Assembly: GCA_048421225.1 (NCBI GenBank)
Contig: DBFNRV010000020.1
Span: 1 to 37,914, forward strand
Reading direction: 5' to 3'
Source of the DNA: UMGS946 sp048421225
Lineage (GTDB): Bacteria; Bacillota; Clostridia; Christensenellales; CAG-138
DNA: 37,914 nucleotides
The notes beneath the pieces were generated by a model. It saw only the letters and a program-made list of their open reading frames with translations. It was not told the origin of the DNA and made no database searches. A program made the translations under genes and the position numbers. This document shows positions 33,513 to 37,914 of the stretch, one piece after another; positions within the stretch are counted from its first letter, which is position 1, and each line of letters starts with the position of its first letter.

Positions 33513-34052
33513 CTAGAAGCTGGGCGGCGTAGCCACCCACAGCACCTTTGCGGCGGTGTTTCCGGTGTTCTTTATCTGATGGGGAGCCGTAGGCTTAAAA
33601 CAGAAGCTGGATCCCCGCCTTACCTTTAATTTTCTGTCGCCCAGGCACAGCGTTACGCTGCCCTGAAGCACATATCCGAATTCCTCGCCTTCATGCGGAT
33701 CGTCCATATAGCTCTCGCCGCCAGGCCTGAGCGCTATAAGAATCGGCTCAAGCGCGTTCTTCTGGGCGTTAGGCACCAGCCAGCAGATGCTGTACCCGCA
33801 CTCGTCGTCATTTTTAACAAACATATCGTCAGGGGTAAACGCCAGCTTTTCCTCGGGTTTTTCATAAAAAAACTCTGAAAGATTCGTTCCCAGCGCCTCC
33901 AGTATGTCCATAAGCGTGGCTATCGACGGCGACGTCAGGTCGCGCTCAAGCTGGGATATAAATCCCTTTGACAGCTCCGTCCGGTTCGCCAGCTCCTCCT
34001 GGGTAAGGTTGAGCTTTAACCTCAGGCGCTTGATCTTACCGCCAATGCTCAT
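33513..34052 (-). CDS. XRE-family regulator with cupin domain
   Basis: The 179-aa protein has an N-terminal helix-turn-helix (about 5-60: KRLRLKLNLTQEELANRTEL and SKGFISQLERDLTSPSI) and a C-terminal cupin sensor domain with PHEGEEFGYVLQG and PTAPHQIKNTG. This two-domain type controls polyamine and amino-acid transport genes. It is the first gene of the pot operon, 17 bases from potA, so it probably regulates its own transcript. Two direct repeats of TATACTTAA in the leader are candidate binding sites. The ligand is likely a polyamine, which is inference from context. Confidence 0.93.
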   Translation of the reverse strand: MSIGGKIKRLRLKLNLTQEELANRTELSKGFISQLERDLTSPSIATLMDILEALGTNLSEFFYEKPEEKLAFTPDDMFVKNDDECGYSICWLVPNAQKNALEPILIALRPGGESYMDDPHEGEEFGYVLQGSVTLCLGDRKLKVRRGSSFCFKPTAPHQIKNTGNTAAKVLWVATPPSF

Positions 34053-34089
34053 GTTTAACGATTCCTCCTGACTGCCGCGCAGATGAAGT

Positions 34090-34143
34090 TATACTTAACC
34101 CCGTGTATAGCAATTCTGTCTGGCACAGAGCGTCTATACTTAA
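34090..34143. promoter_or_regulatory. Two direct repeats in the pot operon leader, candidate operators
   Basis: TATACTTAA occurs at 34090-34098 and 34135-34143, 45 bases apart. Both lie between the promoter (34175-34203) and the regulator gene, where binding could block transcription. Assignment to the XRE-cupin protein is inference. Confidence 0.4.
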
Positions 34144-34174
34144 TGTTTATGATTGCTAAACACCGCGCGACGTA

Positions 34175-34203
34175 ATTAAACCATGATTCTACATACTTGT
34201 CAA
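34175..34203 (-). promoter_or_regulatory. Sigma-70 type promoter of the pot operon
   Basis: On the minus strand TTGACA (34203-34198), a perfect -35 box, and TTTAAT (34180-34175) are separated by 17 bases. The leader to the regulator ATG is about 115 bases and contains the TATACTTAA repeats. Confidence 0.75.
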
Positions 34204-34385
34204 CGCCTTTTTGCTTTTTACGGAATTTTAATATAAAATGCTTATTGATCCAATTTATATGTTTATGAAATCGCTAAAACGCCCGGGCAATTACAGAATT
34301 TTTGATTTTTACGCCTATCAGGCGGCCGTGCAAACAGGATTTGTATAAATCCGGATCGGATCTGTCCAAAGCGCCTCAGACAGGC

Positions 34386-34530
34386 GTGAAAACCCCGCCC
34401 CGCCAATGCTCTTAACCTTTAAACAGCATTGCCACGGGCGCGTTCACGGCTCCCCCACGCTCAGGCAGTATCACCGCGGCCAAGGCCCAAGCCGCAGGCA
34501 CTCCTTCACCCGCCTTTCAAGCCTTTTCTA
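34386..34530 (-). pseudogene. Decayed partial copy of the radA 3' end
   Basis: The stretch from about 34402 to 34524 aligns with 34661-34779 inside radA, at an offset of about 259 bases. Shared runs include CTTAACCTTTAA, GTTCACGG, CTCAGGCAGTATCAC and CCGCAGGCACTCC. Small insertions, deletions and substitutions break the frame. It is a remnant of a second radA C-terminus lying just downstream of the intact gene, from a tandem duplication or a replaced allele. The rest of the 34204-34627 gap holds only small hairpins and no supported gene. Confidence 0.75.
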
Positions 34531-34627
34531 GCCCCAATAATTTTAAGAGTAATAAAAAAACATACAAGCGCCTAAAGCCTAAAAATAAGGCTGTATTGAA
34601 GCCAAAGCTTTTGCGGTTTAAGGCATT

Positions 34628-35968
34628 CTAATTATATATCCCTGCCAGCGCCACCGCCTCGCCAATGGTCTTAACCTTTAACAGCGTCGCCCCAGGCACG
34701 TTCACGGTTTCCCCATGCTCAGGCAGTATCACGCGGCTGAAGCCCAGCCGCAGGCACTCCTGCACCCTCTTCTCAAGCCTGCTTATCCTGCGTATCTCGC
34801 CCGTCAAGGAAACCTCGCCCAGCACTGCCGTGGACTTTGGAAGCGCGGTCTCTGTAAGCGCCGACGCTATCGAGAGCGCGATGGCCAGGTCGGACGCGCG
34901 TTCGCTCAGCCTCAGTCCCCCGACGACGTTTGCGTAAATATCACGGTCACAAACCCTAAGCCCCGCCTTTCTTTCAAGCACCGCAAGCAGCAGCACCAGC
35001 CTGCCGTTATCCATGCCCGCGGCCATACGCCTGGGATTGCTGAACTGGGTGGGCGAAATAAGGGCCTGCACCTCGGCTAGCATTGGGCGCGTACCCTCCA
35101 TCATGCAGGTTACGGAGCAGCCGGCCGCATTTGCGCCGGACAGGAACAGCATCGACGGATCAGGAACCTCGGCCATGCCCGTATCGCGCATTTCAAATAC
35201 GCCTATCTCGTTTGTGGAGCCAAAACGGTTTTTCACTGCCCTGAGCAGCCTGAACGAATCATGACGGTCGCCCTCGAAATACAGCACCGTGTCCACCATA
35301 TGCTCCAGCATCCTCGGCCCCGCCAGCGCCCCCTCCTTGGTTACGTGCCCTACTATGAATACGGCGCAGCCAGAGGATTTGGCGTGCCTTGTAAGCGAAT
35401 CCGTTACCTGGCGGATCTGCGTTATGCTTCCCGCGGCGCTCTGTATATCGGGGTCGTACATCGTCTGTATTGAGTCGATTATCAGCACCGACGGCTGCAG
35501 CCTTATAAGCTCGGACTCTATGTTCTGAAGCGACGTATCCGCCATCACAAGCATATCGCCGCAGACCGCGAGCCTTTCAGCCCTTAGCCTCAGCTGGGCG
35601 CCCGATTCCTCGCCGGTGACATACAGCACCTTTAAAGAGGCGGCCAGCATTCCGGCCACCTGCGTAAGCAGCGTCGATTTGCCAATGCCCGGGTCGCCTC
35701 CTATCAGCACCACCGAGCCTGGCACCAGGCCGCCGCCCAGCACGCGGTCGAGCTCTCCAACGCCTGTGCAAAGCCTGCGCGTGCTGTCAGCAGGCAGCTC
35801 CCTAAGCGGCCTTGCCCTTTCCAGAGAGGAGCCGTCGCGCCTGCCCTTTACAGCGTTTATCTCCACCATCGTGTTCCAGCTTGAGCAGGCCGGGCAGTGC
35901 CCAAGCCATTTCCCGCTTTCATAGCCGCATTCTCCGCATACGTATACGTTTTTAACCTGCTTTGTCAT
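34628..35968 (-). CDS. radA: DNA repair protein RadA (Sms)
   Basis: The 446-aa protein helps process recombination intermediates and acts as a RecA-like, branch-migrating helicase. Features in order: an N-terminal C4 zinc motif (C11, C14, C25, C28), a RecA-like ATPase domain with Walker A GGDPGIGKST near 90, the RadA-specific KNRFG motif near 245, and a C-terminal Lon-like domain. Length is normal. AGGGAGA precedes the ATG. A broken copy of its 3' end lies directly downstream. The beta-propeller-like gene lies 24 bases upstream on the same strand, so the two may be co-transcribed. Confidence 0.96.
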   Translation of the reverse strand: MTKQVKNVYVCGECGYESGKWLGHCPACSSWNTMVEINAVKGRRDGSSLERARPLRELPADSTRRLCTGVGELDRVLGGGLVPGSVVLIGGDPGIGKSTLLTQVAGMLAASLKVLYVTGEESGAQLRLRAERLAVCGDMLVMADTSLQNIESELIRLQPSVLIIDSIQTMYDPDIQSAAGSITQIRQVTDSLTRHAKSSGCAVFIVGHVTKEGALAGPRMLEHMVDTVLYFEGDRHDSFRLLRAVKNRFGSTNEIGVFEMRDTGMAEVPDPSMLFLSGANAAGCSVTCMMEGTRPMLAEVQALISPTQFSNPRRMAAGMDNGRLVLLLAVLERKAGLRVCDRDIYANVVGGLRLSERASDLAIALSIASALTETALPKSTAVLGEVSLTGEIRRISRLEKRVQECLRLGFSRVILPEHGETVNVPGATLLKVKTIGEAVALAGIYN

Positions 35969-35992
35969 CCATTCTCCCTTTAGCCCGCACGC

Positions 35993-37195
35993 CTAGCTCG
36001 GTATTGGCGCGAATTTCATGATATCGCGCTCCCGCGACGTAACGTCCATCCAAAACGCTACATCGCCCGATACGCCCATGAACTGGGCCTTTTCATCCTC
36101 CGGCGTGATCCTGTAGCTTGCCGCGTCCTCAAATACATATACATAAATGGCTTCATCTTTGCTGTATACAACAAAATCGCTGCCAAGGCCAAACTCAACG
36201 ACGCCCTCGTCGATAAGGATTGGTTCCGACGGCCCCTTTGCCCCATAAAGCTTCGCGCCCGGCGCATGGTTTGAATCAAGCCATGCGAAATACGCCCCGT
36301 TCCCTTCGGGATCATGCACGTATGTTCCAGGCTCATAGGTATATATCTGGCTTGTGAGGCGCGCATAGTTTATGCAGCTGGTAGCGCCGCTTTGTGTTGA
36401 AAACTCGCCGTAGGCATCGGCCCAGACAATAAGGCCGTTCATAAACGAAGGAAGGCTCTGCCCGTATTCGGAATTGTTAAACATGGCCAGGGTGGCGCTT
36501 TCAAGCGTTTCAAGGTCGCATATATACAGCTTGTCCATGCGCGTGCCCGTACGCTCGGTCCATACGATATAGTGATCGTACAGCTTTATCTCAGGCTGGC
36601 CCACATAGAACTCCTTAACCACGCGGGGCCTGCCCGATGAACTGCCGCGCCGCATGGCCATTATCCTTCCCCCGCCTTCGAACTTGCCGTCCACGAATAC
36701 AAGCCAGCCGTCATTTATGGACGGAAAAAGAAAATGATCATACTGAAGGTTATAATCCAGTTCGCTCGCTTCCCTGGTATCCGGATTGTAGAAGAACAGG
36801 TTGGTCATAAGCGCCTTGTCGTCGACAACCTTACCGCCGGTAAAAACGATTTCGCCGTTATGATAGAATGGATCGCCATACCATCTGTAATCCATTACGT
36901 CGGGTATGGACAATACTATCTCGCTCTGCGCCGTTTCAGGCACAAAGTTGGTCATGGGATGCGGCGTGGGCGTAGGCCTGAGCGTTGGCTCGGGGGTTGG
37001 CTCGGGCGCAAACGGCGGCTTGTAATCAATCCCCAGCATTGGCAGCAAAAACGGCAGCGCGACGAATACTATCAGCGCAATAACGGCCAGAATGCCCATT
37101 ATTATGCCTATAAGCGCGAATACCGGCCCCGCATTCGACCGCTTCAGCTTGCGAAGCCTTTTCCTGGGTACTTTTGTACGGTATTTTCTCCCCAT
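35993..37195 (-). CDS. Membrane-anchored beta-propeller-like protein of unknown function
   Basis: The 400-aa protein begins with a very basic segment (RKYRTKVPRKRLRKLKR), then one membrane span (about 28-58), a proline- and threonine-rich linker of repeated PEPTPEPT type (about 63-80), and a large outer domain. That domain has repeated beta-strand blocks with aspartates and tryptophans (for example HYIVWTERTGTRMDKLYICD and GLIVWADAYGEF), which recall TolB-like beta-propellers. It is therefore probably anchored with the propeller outside the cell. Function is unknown, perhaps in cell-wall or polymer binding. Propeller assignment is by pattern only. Confidence 0.78.
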   Translation of the reverse strand: MGRKYRTKVPRKRLRKLKRSNAGPVFALIGIIMGILAVIALIVFVALPFLLPMLGIDYKPPFAPEPTPEPTLRPTPTPHPMTNFVPETAQSEIVLSIPDVMDYRWYGDPFYHNGEIVFTGGKVVDDKALMTNLFFYNPDTREASELDYNLQYDHFLFPSINDGWLVFVDGKFEGGGRIMAMRRGSSSGRPRVVKEFYVGQPEIKLYDHYIVWTERTGTRMDKLYICDLETLESATLAMFNNSEYGQSLPSFMNGLIVWADAYGEFSTQSGATSCINYARLTSQIYTYEPGTYVHDPEGNGAYFAWLDSNHAPGAKLYGAKGPSEPILIDEGVVEFGLGSDFVVYSKDEAIYVYVFEDAASYRITPEDEKAQFMGVSGDVAFWMDVTSRERDIMKFAPIPS

Positions 37196-37227
37196 CCTAT
37201 TTAAGACGTCCTTGCATTATTTGTTCC

Positions 37228-37236
37228 ATTATAACA
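37228..37236 (-). promoter_or_regulatory. Extended -10 promoter of the beta-propeller-like gene
   Basis: TGTTATAAT on the minus strand is an extended -10 element that needs no strong -35 box. The predicted leader to the ATG at 37195 is about 25 bases and includes AAGGA. Confidence 0.5.
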
Positions 37237-37306
37237 TATAGCGGCGGATTCCAAAATAAAAAGGCCATATAAAATAACATGCTCACGAAGTATTAAATCC
37301 AGCAGC

Positions 37307-37819
37307 TCAGAATACGCTCCCCGGACGTATATATGAAAACACCCTGTCATGGTAGGAAAGCTCCGGAACAAGGCGGCCGTCCCTGTATAACCTTCTGACC
37401 TCGAATGGCAGCATCCATCTCGCGTCCACGACCTTCTCGGTGTTAAGCGTCAACGAGCAGATGTCCGCCTCCTCAACAAACAGCCATGCGTCAATTACGG
37501 AGTCATGCCCAAACATCGAGGCGGTTAGGGCTCCGTTTTCCCTGTTAGGGTTCAGGCCTATGGTCTCGTGAATCAGGCGCAGCGCGCCTGATTCACTGCT
37601 TTCGCCTGGATTTACCGGCCCTGTTATACACTCCCAGCAGAGTGAAAACGGCCTGCACGGATGCCTTTTGAGCATCAGGTATTCTCCCGCCCCGTTTTTT
37701 ATCCATACGTTTATTATTAGCTTGCCAAAGCCCTTCGCCGCTGTGCGCCTGCCGCCGATATCCCCTCCGGAGCCAATAGGACTGTCCATTCCGCTTTCCT
37801 CCATCAATCGTTTTTTCAT
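37307..37819 (-). CDS. Nudix-fold protein with a degenerate Nudix box
   Basis: The 170-aa protein has the Nudix hydrolase fold pattern, with NVWIKNGAGEYLMLKRH near 38 and a box at about 67-89 (GPVNPGESSESGALRLIHET). The standard box is GX5EX7REUXEEXGU. Here the first glutamate and the arginine are present, but RE reads RL and EE reads ET, so two of the usual metal-binding glutamates are lost. The nearest relatives by feel are Nudix proteins of the IPP-isomerase-like group. It may be inactive, or use other residues. TGGAG precedes the ATG. Confidence 0.8.
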   Translation of the reverse strand: MKKRLMEESGMDSPIGSGGDIGGRRTAAKGFGKLIINVWIKNGAGEYLMLKRHPCRPFSLCWECITGPVNPGESSESGALRLIHETIGLNPNRENGALTASMFGHDSVIDAWLFVEEADICSLTLNTEKVVDARWMLPFEVRRLYRDGRLVPELSYHDRVFSYIRPGSVF

Positions 37820-37914
37820 TTAACTCCAGTATAATATAAAATTGGATACTTGCTCAAATATATCGGATGTATTTATGTTAATTTATGATGAATATAGCCT
37901 GCATAAATGAATAC

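Noticed and set aside
34537..34627. Terminator for radA with AGCCT/AGGCT stem
   Set aside because: The stem is only five pairs with an AT loop and no suitable T run follows directly on the minus strand.
36958..37020. Repeated GGCTCGGG-type sequence in the beta-propeller-like gene as a DNA repeat
   Set aside because: It simply encodes the proline- and threonine-rich linker (PEPTPEPT), a common low-complexity protein linker.
37828..37857. Promoter-like boxes TTGAGC and TATACT upstream of the Nudix gene
   Set aside because: The -10 box is so close to the ATG that the transcript would start after the ribosome binding site, so these boxes cannot both serve the gene.

Overview
The window looks like chromosomal DNA of an anaerobic, fermentative member of the Clostridia (Bacillota). 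The evidence is a set of oxygen-sensitive redox enzymes ([FeFe] hydrogenases, AdhE, Nfn), the regulator Rex, strong AGGAGG-type ribosome binding sites, and fairly GC-rich coding DNA with frequent ATA codons. No rRNA, tRNA, CRISPR array or intact prophage was seen. The first 1.6 kb is visibly AT-richer than the rest and may be acquired DNA.

Layout. (1) 1-1.6 kb, minus strand: a promoter, a 34-codon small ORF, a hairpin, a secreted protein of unknown function, and a membrane-anchored protein cut by the window edge. (2) 1.7-2.3 kb: a structured repeat element (copy A) that reaches the last codons of the hydrogenase gene cluster. (3) 2.3-17.7 kb, minus strand: a long, tightly packed redox cluster. 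In transcription order it holds an iron alcohol dehydrogenase, NfnA and NfnB, Rex, AdhE, an APH-fold kinase-like protein, a small [2Fe-2S] protein, an FlK-like thioesterase, a PAS-linked sensory [FeFe] hydrogenase, a SpoIIE/PP2C phosphatase, the NuoE-like, NuoF-like and catalytic subunits of an NAD-linked [FeFe] hydrogenase, and a second small [2Fe-2S] protein. A LysR regulator lies upstream, with palindromic sites in front of the alcohol dehydrogenase.

(4) 19.3-24.1 kb, plus strand: an MFS transporter, three small membrane proteins, an unrecognised soluble protein, an MBL-fold hydrolase and an M29 aminopeptidase. (5) 24.2-24.7 kb: a heavily decayed IS3-family transposase. (6) 25.0-28.3 kb: a TrkH potassium transporter divergent from a phosphoglucomutase. 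(7) 28.3-28.8 kb: a chimeric repeat (C) and a second full structured element (B). (8) 28.9-34.1 kb, minus strand: an isochorismatase-fold hydrolase, then a complete polyamine ABC transporter (potABCD) led by an XRE-cupin regulator. (9) 34.4-37.8 kb, minus strand: a decayed copy of the radA 3' end, radA, a secreted or membrane-anchored beta-propeller-like protein, and a Nudix-fold protein with a degraded catalytic box.

How it fits together. The redox cluster links NADH, NADPH, ferredoxin, H2 and ethanol. The NAD-linked hydrogenase disposes of NADH and ferredoxin electrons as H2, Nfn exchanges electrons between NADH/ferredoxin and NADPH, and AdhE plus the iron alcohol dehydrogenase make ethanol. 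Rex senses NADH/NAD+, and the sensory hydrogenase with its phosphatase neighbour probably senses H2 or redox state. The most unusual signal is the structured repeat. Copies A and B are inverted relative to each other and 26 kb apart, each lies downstream of a gene in the sense direction, and several of their hairpins differ by paired compensatory changes. That indicates a conserved folded RNA or single-stranded DNA structure.
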